Notes: generated from the letters alone by a model not told the origin. DNA of 64,000 nt from Lycium barbarum (GCF_019175385.1 NC_083343.1:52660457-52724456); one strand, 5' to 3'; positions 11,614 to 23,711 are shown, counted from the stretch's first letter. Numbers and translations are program-made.

Positions 11614-14600
11614 TTGGTATATATTTATTCTATGTCCATGCGTAATCCCTACACTTTATTCGAGTAAATTCATATAATACGCCAGAATATCCTATTCATA
11701 AAACTTGGCATTTATAAATGTGTCTTATCTATTCGAATAAGCCGAGTTTATAAAATGGTTTGATTTTATCCTTATTAGATCCGTATATACATATACATGA
11801 AAACAGGTTTTAATTCAAATGTTTGGTCCTTGGCCCACATTTCGAATTTTTATAAAAAAGGGGGTTTCCATTGGGCCTAGCCCAAAATCCTATTACATTT
11901 CCTTTAAATTGACTCGGGCATAACCCAAAAGCTCTTTGCTTTTTTTGTTGGGCTTAGGCCTAAAAATCCTTTATCCTTTATGTTATTTCCAGTCCAAAAA
12001 CTCGTTCCAATTTGTGTAAAACATATCCTCTATCCCTTTTTAACACTGATCCGATTAAAAAAGGGCCATAACGCTTTATGGTTTCAACAATCCTTTGATT
12101 TATTTTTTTTGTTTAAACTAGTATTCACCAAAGTCGTTTTATTACTCTTGAGTCTTTTAAAACCGTTACGTTTGAATCGGGGTTCTGAAAATCCTTTTGG
12201 GACTTAAAAGTCTTCTAAACAGCATATGTACCATTGTCCTAAGATAGCTAGTTCGTAATCAAAAGGATCCCAATATCAATGTGAGTTTTTAGAACTTCAT
12301 AAATACAATACAACACATAAATATAACTGAAATAATATGAATAAAGAGAAGGGACAGGCTAGGGGTGTATCAAACCCCTAGTTGGCCATTTGCACCAATG
12401 GATGTGACTTCATGCAATCACGTTCAATATTAGCTTCCCGTCCACGACTTCACTGGACTGTTTTGTTGAAATAAAGGCCTGTTGGGCCATAGCCCAACAG
12501 GGAGGTCTGACCCGGCCGAAGTTGCTATGCAGTGGAGGAGGAGAAGAGAAAAAGGGAAACCGGTTAGAATTTATTTATTGTACTTATCATTTTCAAAAAT
12601 GAAACTAAACACAAGTGTATATATAAACATATATCACAAAGCATATAACAGTATCAGATTGCAATATTGTCAAAAAAACAAATTCAAGAAGTGGGCCAGC
12701 AAGCCCAAAAAATCACACACATATCTTATACTCCTACTCAGGCCAAGGAAACAGGCCCAAATTTTATCCCATTTGTGCTAACCTAAGGCTGAAATGGGCC
12801 TTTCTATGTTTATTTTAGAAGTTTGGACATTATATTCAAGCTAATAGACTCCAAGTGTTTAAGCTCGTGGGAATCCTATATGATTTTATCCTTGTATACA
12901 TATATATGCATGTGATATACCATTCGATGTACACTTTGACATGTATATCAGACGTGTATACCTGGTATACATCTGACAAACCCAACTATCCCCTACATAA
13001 AGGACTAAGTCTTGTAAATCCCATGTATATATTATGTATACACCTTTATTTTTTAAACTTAAACATTAACTAACCCGCCCATTTCAACTAATCTAATTCA
13101 ACTCTTTTTCTTATCCTGATTAAGTTACAGCAGACTGGGTCAAAACAACTCTAATCCCTCCAAGTATTGCCTTATTCCTATGATTCAATTAGCATTATCA
13201 GTCATTAACTTAAGTTAACTGTATTGAACTGGGTTGCAAGAAGCTCCAAGTTTTTTCCAAGTTTCCCTTGAGCCTTTGACTCTATTAATCACCAAATCCA
13301 TTCTGATTTATCACCTTGATGCCAAGCAATACCTAAGTCCTAATCTAGACTCCAACATAACCAACAGGATGCCCAACATACTTCAGAATTGCATAGTATG
13401 AATGTACAGTCTCAAATGAGTCAAATAGGTCCTAAAACTTGATGCAAATAACCACAGCAACAACTATAACATTTAATAAGTCTAAACAGGTGAACAAAAA
13501 CTCAAATAGGTATCATAACATATAATAAAACATTTAGCTACCAACAAGTGCATTTAATGCCATTTTTGCAATCTAAAGACATATGCCATGTCATGAAAAA
13601 CAGGAGAAGACCTTGAATCAATCCACAGCCCTATGTTGAACTAATGTCAAATCTACACAAGACTCTTACTACCACTTTTTCATGTTTTTGGAGATCAGAC
13701 ACTATAAGTGAATTAGGACCGATCTTATTGGAACAAAAATCATTTGAAAACCGTTTTGAGGAAAAACAGATTTACTTATTGGACCAAATCCCTTGTCCTA
13801 ATCAGAGAAAGAATTAGGTTAGTGCATAAATATAGCAATTTTCACCCCATGAACTTGCTGGGCCTGTCATTACAGCCTTTTGTTTGAGATAGAGCAGTAC
13901 TTGAATCAAGTGTAACTTGATTCTTTCCGAATCTTATTCTCTCCAAGGTGTCCTTAAAAATACTTCGCATGTCAAGCGGTTTATAACATGGCCATTCATA
14001 CACATAAACTCTTCATACTATCATTAGATAAATCAAACTAAAAGTGGGACAGTTTTAGAAAACCATATTATCTTAAGACTATCCAAAAAGAGACTATTCC
14101 AATCACTTTTACACTAGGCAAAACTTGAAGGACCTTGCTTATTTAATCTTCTTTGATTTTAAGGAGGCAGCCTAATCAAAATTCCCTTGGATGTTACTAA
14201 TCTCTTCCTAGTTAAATAAAGGGTTTAATGTGTCCCATGACCTTAAAAATGAGACTTAGGGGAGACTCTGAGGACTTAAGAAGAAGCAGTACAGGGTTGT
14301 TCATCACCCCAATCCTTTTTCTAGACCTTCACCTTAGTAGAGAGAAAGCAGTACAAGGCTGGTCATCACCCCAGCCTTTATCCTAGACCCTTCTCTGGGA
14401 GAGGAAGGCAGTCCAAGGTTGTTATCACCCCTAATCTATTCTATGCCAGTCTTTGCCCCCTCAGAGTGTACTCAACCCTTTACCCCGCCCTATAGCCAAG
14501 TGACAACCACTAAAGACCTTTAGGACTGGGATAAGATTAGTACTATCCTTAAAATCATGCTATCTTGTTATCTAAAGACTTTTTCTAGTTGTTTTATCTC

Positions 14601-16324
14601 TTTCCTAAGGCTCTAATCTCTTAGTTGTCCCTTCATATTAAGACAGTCCCAAGTTTACCTCTATTAGACAAATATAGACATGAGCAGTTTCATCCTTAAA
14701 GAAAAACCATCCCTTTAACTTGTTGAGACAAGATAAAGACACCACTTGTCCTTCCTTAATTCATCACTTCTAATCATGGATTTAAACATTTAGATAGCAC
14801 TTTTCATAGGCAGCTACAAACAGATCATAATAACAATTTAGATAGATCAAAGGCACATATCAAAGTCTTACTAAGAATGCCTCAAACCATTAAAAAGATC
14901 AAGCAAAACTGGTTGAATGCAACACAAGGGAAACAATGTAGATAAAAATAGGTTTCAACATTCATAGCAATTCTACTCTTAGCCTCTTGAACTCGGATTA
15001 ATACTATCAAGTTAAATTGGCAAAGGTAGACCTAGTTCAGACAAAACATTTAAGTCTATGGTTTTCTAAATGTCTATGTGATTAGGTCATATATGTAAGC
15101 TTTAGCTAGATGATACTATAGTCTTTTAACCCAAATTGCTAGTTGACAAACCATTTTAAGCTATTTACAATAACCACAACCAAAGTTGAAATCAAACCTT
15201 TTATTTTCAGTCTTAACCTTGACTCTAGAACCTTTTGACTAATCCATGTTTGTGTAAGCAGAACATCATGGATCAAAACCAAACAGACACAGGCTAAGCA
15301 TATCACATTTAGGCCAAATCCTCAGGATTAACAAATAAATGCAAAGCTAATAAGCTAACAAGAAACCCAAAATAAACAGGAAATTAACTAAACTAATTCT
15401 TAAACTAAGCATAATGCTTAATTGCACAGGATGCTACTAAAAATTAAAAGAAAGGAATAACAAGATAAATAGTTAGCTTTTTTGAGTGCAGCCTTGATTA
15501 AGAATGGATTTGAAAGTTCTTTTGTGCTTCCAATCCCCTCCTCAACCACCACACAGTGAAACAAAAGCAATTTTTTTAAACTAATGACTCAATTTCAAGG
15601 CTAAGTCTAAAACGTTTTTCTAATAACTTTAATTTCGAGTGTGAATGCTCAAAATCTGGGTTTCGTGCCTTCTTCTCCTTTTTTTGTGATGAAATGGAGT
15701 CCTATTTATAAGAACCCCAAATTGATAGAACCTCTACAATTTTGAAGTGGGACTTTGTCCAAATCTAGAAATTTTATGCGTGAGTTTACATCCTTCGGCT
15801 ACGATTTGGACAAAACATCAGATATACGGATGGATTTTATCCAGTTTTGATCGATCCAGTTCATAACTTTACAAGCCGATAGGAATCAAGGCTTCAAAAT
15901 GAAATACAACAAAATTCATTAAGGAAATGCAGTGTTTGACTATAAAATGAGTTAAAACTAAAAAGAGGGGAGAGATATACCGTATTTGGGCTTTATTTGG
16001 TGGAAAGAAGGCGGATTATGAATGGAGCATTAATTGCTTTGCCACATTCGGCCATGGAAAGGCCTGGTGGCCTGAATATTTGCCATAAACAGCAATTAGG
16101 ACATCATGAAAGATAGAGAGAGGAAACGAAGGCAGCGCTAGGCTTAGCCGCCTGATGGAGAATGGTTTAAGGGGTCGTTTGGTTGAAGAGGGAGTATTTT
16201 TATTTTTGATGTTGGGCCAAGTTAATCCTTATTAGGCTAGACCTGGCCAAAATAAAAAAGAAAGGCCTACGTGTTTGTATACACACGCATATATACATAG
16301 TGTATATTTTTAACGTATAAACAT
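11091..16324 (+). mobile_element. Old Ogre/Tat-like element remnant, left part
   Basis: About 5.2 kb of AT-rich DNA without a supported gene. The block at 11130-11320 (AGTAGCCACTTAATTTTTAG, then GGTGATCCCCTAGCTAAGG and GTATTAGACACCC) resembles sequence I associate with Ogre/Tat elements of Solanaceae. That assignment is from memory. Other contents are an AT tract (11582-11611), a 20-bp perfect inverted repeat TGTTGGGC..GCCCAACA (about 12480-12499), GTATAC-rich DNA at 12890-13040, and a three-unit minisatellite at 14285-14450. The sequence resumes at 35294 after the nested insertions. Confidence 0.4.
14285..14450. repeat. Three-unit degenerate minisatellite, about 61-bp period
   Basis: Units begin at 14285, 14347 and 14407 with (A/G)GCAGTACAAGG-like sequence, followed by TCATCACCCCA and CTAGACC. 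The units are clearly diverged, so the array is old. Confidence 0.75.
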
Positions 16325-16584
16325 TGATATTTGGCACAAATATCTATGTTTCTTGTCATTTTACATCCTATTCTCATGACTTTTGTCTCTTAACCTATGA
16401 TGAAATTGTCGTATTTGAACTTATGTCGTTATATTTCATTTGTATAGGTACGATAAAGACAAACAATGGGAAACTGGGCTAAAGGTGATATATTTTGGAG
16501 CATATGATAATTACACGAGGTGACGAGTTGAAGACCACAAGTGATGAACTAAAAGGAAAAAAATTGAACTGAAGGTCTCGCTTT
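16325..16584 (+). repeat. First LTR of the array, left piece (interrupted)
   Basis: The first 260 bp of the LTR start at TGATATTTGGCAC and align to 30629-30889. E2 inserted after GCTTT (16580-16584). The LTR resumes at 26259. Confidence 0.9.
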
Positions 16585-18707
16585 TGTTACACCTCGGAAA
16601 ATCTTCCGTTGGTACGCAAGTGAATGAGCTAGTGGAAATACGAGTAACGGGTTAATGATGACTTGAGGGCGTTTTGGGAAGGAGTTATAACGTCCCTTAG
16701 ATTGTTAATGAAGTATTAAACAAGTGTTAAGAAGGTTCCATAAGGATCGGAGATCAATCGAAGTGACGAGAATAAGTTCAGTGGACTGATATAATGGACC
16801 GTATTATGAACCCGACAGATCAGTGATGGGTTATTAAATAAGAAGCCAAGTTCATGAAATCATTTCCACATTTTATCCTTCTCTCTAAAACATCTCTTTA
16901 CATTTATTACATAAGTTTTCAAGGATTATAAGCCATCAACAACATAAAACAAGTGAATCAAGAGTAAGAACCCATCAAAGATCGTCTAAAGTCAAGAAAT
17001 ACAAATGGAGGGAAACTAGGGTTTTGCTCAAAGTGGAGTATTATCAACTAAGGCTCTTTCCTATGACATCTAAGGTAAGATTCATGATATTTATACGTTG
17101 TTCAAGGTGTTTGAGGGTTAAAATGCTTGGTCATTAGAAGAGTATAGCAAAATGGGTTATGAATAATCAATAGTGACATTTTTGAGAAATAGTTTGAATT
17201 GAATCATGATTGTTGTTGTGTTGTGACATGAATGTGTTATAAATGACGTGAAGACCATTAAATAGACATTGTATATGAACGGACGAAGTTGGGTGTTGTG
17301 ACCATGAATATGGATGAATGGAAGTGAATTGAGAATGTGGATAATGTAGATTATTAATGGTCATTGTTATGATATTGTGAATGTATTGTTGACGTTTGGA
17401 AGTTGAATTACGATATGGAAGAATGTCGTATAAATAAAGGAAATGCTGTCCGATTTTCTCTAGCTTTAGCCATGTGTGCTAATTGTCGATTCTAATGATA
17501 GTACGACTTTAATGAAGGTAGAAACGTGAGCATCCAAGGAGTACATGCAAGTGTACAATAGTTCGACGAAAAGGTATGTAAGGCTAACCATTCTTTCATA
17601 AGGCATTGTTCTTTGGCCAAAAGTGTAAATCCTCTATAAGTCTACGATTCCTTCAAATGATTGACCTTCTGAGCTAGTAAGCCTATGCCATAGATGTAAC
17701 GATAACGATGAGGATAGAAATGATGCTAGAGATGCCTATGAGCTATTATATGTTCGTGTGCCTATGAAGGGCTATAATATGACCCCGAGCTTATGATGTC
17801 GGTTAAGAATAAATGTATATGAATATGTATAAAGTATGTATATGATTACGTAATGCGCGCACACCTCTGCAGATGGTACGGATAACCCTGATGCCTTAGT
17901 AGGGCCAGGTATGTATGACCTTGAGCCTTGGTTGGCCAAGTATGGGTGAAACACCGAACCTTCATGGTTGGGCAAGTTATGTATGTGTATGTACATGTGT
18001 GAATATGTTATGTATATGAGATGTAAATGATTATGAGAGTAATTAAGTACGGATGTGCATGTATGTATACGGATACGCAATAGAAACGGAATGCCCCTAT
18101 GGAAAGCAAGTAAGTGCCTTGATGATGATATTGTTGTCTCCCCTCGTATGTTACTGCCTAAGTTGTCTATTATGCTTCTATATTGATGTTGATCATGCTT
18201 TACAAACTCAGTACATTCTTCGTACTGACGTCCTTTTGTTTGTGGATGCTGCGTCATGCCTGCAGGTGCATAGGGAGACAGACTGGACTCATAGTTGCTT
18301 ATTCAGAGATTGCATAACAGAGCTCCATCTCATTCAGAGTCATAGCTTTTGGGTACTTATTCTTTTGTGTACATAATTATGGGCATAGCGGGGTCCTGTC
18401 CCGCTCATGTGATATGCTATACTCTTAGAGGCTCGTAGTCACGTGTATGTGGTTAGTTATGTCTGGCCTTGCCGGCCTATATTTTGTATATCATTTTGTT
18501 GGCCTCGTCGGCCCATGTACATTGTTGTGGCATAGCTGCCAATGATGATTAAAGATGTTGTCGTCCAATGGGACTAGTATGATTGATGCTTAGAAATGTA
18601 TGATTGATGATGTGGCTCATCTAGATGCGAGTATGAGTGTAAGCTAAGGGGTGCCCGGGTGGGCTAGCACCGGGTGCTCGTTGCGGCCCCCTAGTTAGGT
18701 CGTGACA
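16585..18707 (+). repeat. E2 5' LTR
   Basis: 2,123 bp, about 209 bp shorter than the 3' LTR because most of the ACCGTATAATGG palindrome cluster is missing near 16785-16805. It contains a donor-like AAG|GTATGTAAGG (GT at 17574-17575), a second one AAG|GTAAGA near 17070, and the TCAGTAC-N7-GTACTGA hairpin at 18208-18228. Open frames within it are duplicated in the 3' LTR and are not genes. Confidence 0.95.
17571..17581 (+). promoter_or_regulatory. Candidate 5' splice site conserved in Tekay LTRs
   Basis: AAG|GTATGTAAGG is followed by GCTAACC, a pyrimidine run and GGCAT. The same block occurs at 4910 (-), 7690 (-), 25120 (+), 39433 (-), 47739 (-), 50107 (-), 58853 (-) and 62423 (+), and decayed at about 56108 (-). 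The partner acceptor would be the AG at 18916-18917. Splicing is inferred, not shown. Confidence 0.5.
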
Positions 18708-18711
18708 AAAG

Positions 18712-18723
18712 TGGTATCAGAGC
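18712..18723 (+). other. E2 primer binding site (initiator tRNA-Met)
   Basis: TGGTATCAGAGC lies four bases after the LTR end and is complementary to the 3' end of initiator methionine tRNA. Confidence 0.95.
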
Positions 18724-18769
18724 AGTTTAGTCCTAGGGTGTGTCTACGAGCCGTGTCTAGTAGAGTCTT

Positions 18770-18803
18770 GGTTATGGGTGTGTTGCGCGCCACATTTATA
18801 AAC
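18770..18803 (+). other. E2 leader hairpin with palindromic GCGCGC loop
   Basis: 34 nt with arms GGTTAT/ATAAAC, an inner stem TGTG/CACA and an 8-nt loop TTGCGCGC. It occupies the same position and has the same length as the hairpins in E1 and E3, whose loops read TTGTGCAC. The two loop changes together keep the six bases self-complementary. Confidence 0.65.
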
Positions 18804-18920
18804 AAGAAGCTGCGGACATTTTAGGAAAATGAATGACCTTCTTTCTTCATAAGAATCGTGCGATAGAGCTATGATGTAAGAAATTATTGTTCCTTAATTG
18901 GGTGTTGTGTATTTCAGAGA

Positions 18921-19995
18921 ATGCCTGTAAAGAGAAAGACTATAGCAGCCCAAAAGGGCAAGACGGTAGTAGAAAAGCGGACTAGAAAAGCACCGCCACC
19001 GGTAGTAGAAGAAAACGAGGCCCAGAGTGCGGCCCAATCTCAGACCTCCCAGACAATGCCTATTACTGAGGGGCGTAAGGGAGCTTCAGCCCCAGCTCCA
19101 GCACCTCTAGCTCCTCCACCGGATGCATCTGGCCAAGATGTAAAAGAGGCCATACAGTTGCTTTCACAGTTGGTTGCTGCTCAGAGTCATCGGAAAGGTA
19201 CGAGGCAGGATGACAGGGCTGTTAGTGCAAGGGCCTGTGATTTCATTACTTTAAACCCTCCAGATTTCATTTGGCTCAAAGCCGGAGGAGGATCCTCAAG
19301 ACTTTATTGATGGTATGCTAAGGACGCTCCGGTTGATACATGCTTCAGACACCGAGTCGGTAGAGCTAGCGTCATATAGATTGAGAGATGTCTCGATCCA
19401 GTGGTATACGGTATGGATGGCTTCACGGGGAGACAATGCACCTCCTCCGGTATGGCAAGAGTTTGTTGATGCCTTTCTCCGTCATTATATGCCTCCAGAA
19501 GTTCGGTGAGCTAGGGCCGATAAATTCATTAACTTGAGGCAAGGCAGTATGAGTGCCTTAGAGTATAGCCTCCGCTTGAATTCCTTGGCGAGGTATGCTT
19601 CGGCCATGGTAGCGGATATGGGTGACCGGGTACACCGATTCGTAAAGGGCCTAGGGCCACACTTGATGGATAAATGCTTGACTGTGTCCCTTCAGGACGG
19701 TATGGATATTACACGGATTCAGGAACATGCTCTGAACTTAGAAGAAAACCTACAGCAGCGGAGAAGTGAACGCGAGCAGGATAGGGGTCATAGTAAGAGG
19801 GCCAGATCTTCAGGCCCAATGAGTGAGTCCAAAGGTGGACACAGGCAGCAGTTTCCCAGACATTCAGGCTACTCTATGACCAGTGCACCTCCACAGGTTT
19901 CAGGCTAGAGATTTGATAGATCTTCTCGTTCAGGGCCGAGTCCGAGTTATTCCGGACCTCAAATTAGAGATGATTCAGGCCAGTCAGGGCCACCT
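18921..19995 (+). pseudogene. E2 gag (capsid region), frameshifted
   Basis: It starts at the ATG at 18921 (MPVKRKTIAAQKGK), 3 nt after TTTCAG. A Pro/Ala-rich N-terminus leads to the capsid region: the expected DFIDGM segment is only recovered by changing frame near 19268, then MLRTLRLIHASDTESVELAS and WQEFVDAFLRHYMPPEVR follow. Stops lie at about 19507-19509 and 19906-19908, and a basic Arg-rich linker precedes the knuckles. Gag packages the element RNA. The product would be truncated after about 129 residues. Confidence 0.9.
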
Positions 19996-20780
19996 GTGCC
20001 ACGATGTTCCCAGTGCGGGAAGTTGCATTGGGGTCGATGCCGATTGGGTTCAGATGTTTGCTATTCATGTGGTCGACTAGGCCATATGATGCGTGATTGC
20101 CCCTCAGTACATGGTAGAGGTAGGACCCCGCCATCAGGATCGGTAGCCGGATCTTCGGCATCTGTACGCCCTACGCGGCCAGGTTCACATGCTCCAGTCG
20201 GCCATGGTAGAGGCAGAGGGGGAGCCCCCAGTTTCAGCGGTCCGCAGCACCGTATTTATGCTTTGGCTGGACGCCAAGATCTTGAGTCTTCCCCTGACGT
20301 GGTCACAGGTATATTATCGGTATTCTCTCATGATGTATATGCTTTGATTGATCCGGGCTCCACATTATCATATGTTATATTGCGGGTCAATTTATAGTTG
20401 AGCCGGAGTCGATCAAACCTTTTGAGGTGTCCACACCCGTGGGTGAATCGGTAATAGCTAGCCGAGTATATAGAGATTGTGTAGTTATGATTTGTGATCG
20501 TTGTACCATGATTGAGTTGCACGAGCTAGAAATGGTAGATTTTGATGTCATTATGGGCATGGATTGGTTGGCTTCTTGTTATGCCAATGTTAATTGCCGA
20601 ATGAAAATGGTTCGCTTCGAATTTCCAGGAGAACCAGTCTTAGAAGGGAAAGGGAATACGGCGTCACCAAAAGGTAGGTTTATTTCTTATCTAAAGGCAA
20701 GGAAGATGATCGCGAAAGGATGTATTTATCATCTAGTGCGAGTTCAAGATGTAGAAGGTGAGTCGCCGACTCTTCAGTAA
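19996..20780 (+). pseudogene. E2 zinc knuckles and aspartic protease, frameshifted
   Basis: Two knuckles, CSQCGKLHWGRC and CYSCGRLGHMMRDC, precede a protease with the active-site motif LIDPGST (around 20345). The frame breaks near 20385-20400, within the protease, and resumes in another frame from about 20427 with [18 protein letters not shown] at about 20778-20780 separates this from the RT part. In intact relatives these are continuous parts of one polyprotein. Confidence 0.88.
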
Positions 20781-20786
20781 GTTCCA

Positions 20787-22110
20787 GTGGTGAATGAATT
20801 TCCGGATGTATTCCCGGAAGAGCTCGCAGGCCTTCCTCCTGAGCGGGAGATTGATTTTGCTATTGATGTGTTGCCAGGCACTAAATCCATATCTATTCCT
20901 CCTTATAGGATGGCTCCCGCAGAATTGAAAGAGTCGAAGGAGCAATTGAAAGACTTGGTTGATAAAGGCTTCATGAGGCCTAGTTCATCCCCGTGGGGAG
21001 CACCCGTATTATTTTTCCGAAAGAAGGATGTCTCTTTTAGAATGTGCATTGATTATCGACAATTGAATAAAGTGACGACCAAGAACAAATATCCCCTTCC
21101 GAGGATTGATGACTTATTTGATCAATTACAAGGTGCAAAATGGTTTTCAAAGATTGATTTGAGGTCCGGGTATCATCAAGTGAGAGTTAGGGAGAACAAT
21201 ATCCCTAAGACAGCCTTCAGAACAAGATATGGTCATTTTGAGTTCCGAGTAATGTCGTTTGGGCTAACTAATGCGCCGACAGTATTTATGGATTTGATGA
21301 ACAATGTATTCAGGCCTTTTCTGGATCTATTCGTGATTGTATTCATCGATGATATCTTTGTGTATTCTAGATCCGAGGCCGAACATGCGGATCATTTTTG
21401 TATTGTCCTCAGAGTTCTTCGAACTCGAGAGTTGTTTGCGAAATTTTCCAAATGTGAGTTTTGGTTGAACTCAGTGTCGTTTCTGGGGCATATTGTTGCA
21501 GCTGATGGTATTCGAGTGGATAGCCAAAAGATTGAGGCCGTGAAGACTTGGACAAGGCCCACGACTCCTACGGAGGTTCGTAGCTTTCTAGGCTTAGCAG
21601 GTTGTTACAGGAGATTCGTTGAGGGTTTCTCTTCCATTTCTGTACCACTCACAAAGTTGACTCAGAAATCAGCTAAGTTTCAATGGACAGACGGTTGCGA
21701 ACGTAGTTTCCAAGAGTTGAAAGACAGATTGACTTCTGCCCCAGTCTTGACACTCCCAGAGGGATTGGAAGGATATGTTGTTTATTGTGAAGCGTCGGGC
21801 TAGGCTGTGTATTGATGCAAAATGGTAAGGTGATTGCGTATGCTTCAAGGCAATTATGAAAACATGAACGGAATTACCCAACACATGATTTAGAATTGGC
21901 TGTTGTGGTCCATGCATTAAAGATATGGAGACATTATTTATATGGTGTCCATGTGGATATTTATACAGATCATAAGAGTCTCCAGTATATTTACAAGCAG
22001 AAAGAGTTGAATTTGTGGCAACAACGGTGGCTGGAATTGTTAAAATATTATGATGTTGATATCTTGTATCACCCCGGGAAGGCAAATGTTGTGGCTGATG
22101 CTCTTAGCCG
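20787..22110 (+). pseudogene. E2 reverse transcriptase and RNase H, frameshifted
   Basis: RT blocks appear in order: [79 protein letters not shown], and the catalytic FIDD near 21345. These copy RNA to DNA from the tRNA primer. The frame is lost after YVVYCEASG at about 21800, inside the first RNase H block, and resumes from 21896 with [16 protein letters not shown] and YTDHKSL. One expected RNase H Asp (CDAS in E3 and E4) is Glu here (CEAS). The tether [12 protein letters not shown] follows. Confidence 0.9.
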
Positions 22111-23711
22111 CAGGTCTATGGGGAGTTTATGTCATGTGCGACGAGGAAAGAGGGAAATGACTCGTGAGCTCCAGCAGTTAGCTAGTCTAGGAGTCCGAGT
22201 GATGGATTCCGGTAGCCGGGGAACTACTATTCAAAATTCAGCAGTTTCGTCGCTAGTAGCGGAAGTGAAGGCGCGACAATATGAAGATGCCATGCTAGTG
22301 AAGTGCAGGGATGCCCTTCCTCAGAGAGAGGAGTCATCATTTGACATTTCAGGAGACGAAAGTTCTCCGATGTCAAGGCAGGTTATGTGTCCCCGATGTG
22401 GTAGGTCTACGCCACCAAATATTGAGAGAAGCTCATTGCTCCCGTTATTCTATCCACCCCGGAGCGACGAAAATGTATCATGATCTTAAGTCTATGCATT
22501 GGTGGAATGGGATGAAGAAAGATATAGCAGAATTCGTAGCCCAATGCCCCAACTGTCAACAAGTGAAAATAGAGCACCAAAAGCCGGGCGGACTGTTGCA
22601 AGCTATAGAAATCCCAACTTGGAAGTGGGAAGTGATTAATATGGACTTCATTACAGGGTTACCCCGTTCTCGACGAAAACATGATTCTATATGGGTGATT
22701 GTGGATAGACTCACCAAGTCATCCCATTTCCTACCGGTCAGGATGACCTATGTGGTAGTAGACTATGCCAAGCTTTACCTTAAGGAGATAGTGAGACTCC
22801 ATGGTGTTCCAGTATCTATCATCTCCGATAGAGGGACTCAGTTTACAGCTAAATTTTGGGAGTCTTTCCAAGAGGGTTTAGGGACCCGAGTTAGCCTTAG
22901 CACGGCATTTCATCTACAGACTGATGGGAAAGCTGAACGCACCATCCAGACCCTCTAAGACATGTTACGGGCATGTATGATAGATTTCAGAGGAAGTTGG
23001 GATGATCATTTGCCACTCATTGAATTTGCTTACAATAATAGTTATCATTCAAGCATTCAAATGGCACCGTATGAGGCTTTATATGGGCGCAAATGTAGAT
23101 CCCCAATTGGGTGGTTCGAAACTGGAGAAGCTAAATTGATAGGGCCAGACTTGGTCCAACAAGCCATAGAGAAAGTCAAGCTCATACAAGATCGGTTGCT
23201 AGCGGCCGAAAGTCGTCAGAAGTCCTATGCGGATAATCGTCGAAGGAACTCGGAGTTCCAAATTAAAGATTGGGTATTCTTGAAGGTGTTGCCAATGAAA
23301 GGCGTTATTATATTTGGCAAAAAGGGGAAGCTTAGTCCCCGGTATATAGGGCCTTATTAGATTGTGCGCAAAATAGGCAAAGTGGCCTATGAGCTAGATT
23401 ACCTTCGGAATTGGGATCAGTCCATCCCGTATTTCATGTCTTGATGCTTCCAAAATGTATTGGAGATCCTACTAGGATCGTCCCAGTGAAAGATGTGCAA
23501 GTGACAGAGAGACTGACTTATGAAGAGATACACATTGCCATATTAGACAGGCAAGTACGGAGGCTTAGAAACAAAGAAGTGGCCTCAGTTAAAGTTCTGT
23601 GGAGGAATAACAATCGAGAGGAAATGACATGGGAAGTGGAAGAGAATATGCGATCCAAATACCCACATTTATTTCAGCCTTTGGACGAGGGCCAAGATGA
23701 GACGTCGAAAT
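22111..23711 (+). pseudogene. E2 integrase and chromodomain-like tail, broken
   Basis: The H2C2 zinc-binding region spans about 22390-22570 and crosses a frame change. The catalytic core follows: WVIVDRLTKSSHFLPV (first Asp), SIISDRGTQFTAKFW (second Asp), and the DGKAERTIQTL segment with the Glu. A TAA at about 22956-22958 interrupts it. After MAPYEALYGRKCRSPIGW and a stop near 23358, the tail [17 protein letters not shown] (about 23590-23640) resembles the chromodomain-like end of Tekay integrases, thought to guide insertion to heterochromatin. Confidence 0.9.

Noticed and set aside
12480..12499. Perfect inverted repeat TGTTGGGC..GCCCAACA as a possible terminator or MITE end
   Set aside because: Isolated, with no gene beside it, no paired terminal repeat and no target duplication found.
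14285..14450. Direct repeats as a possible CRISPR array
   Set aside because: Units are diverged, contiguous without unique spacers, and the context is a plant genome.
17772..18257. 161-residue minus-strand open frame, repeated at 25318-25836
   Set aside because: Lies within the E2 LTRs, antisense; composition is low-complexity (His/Tyr/Ile) and similarity is explained by LTR identity.
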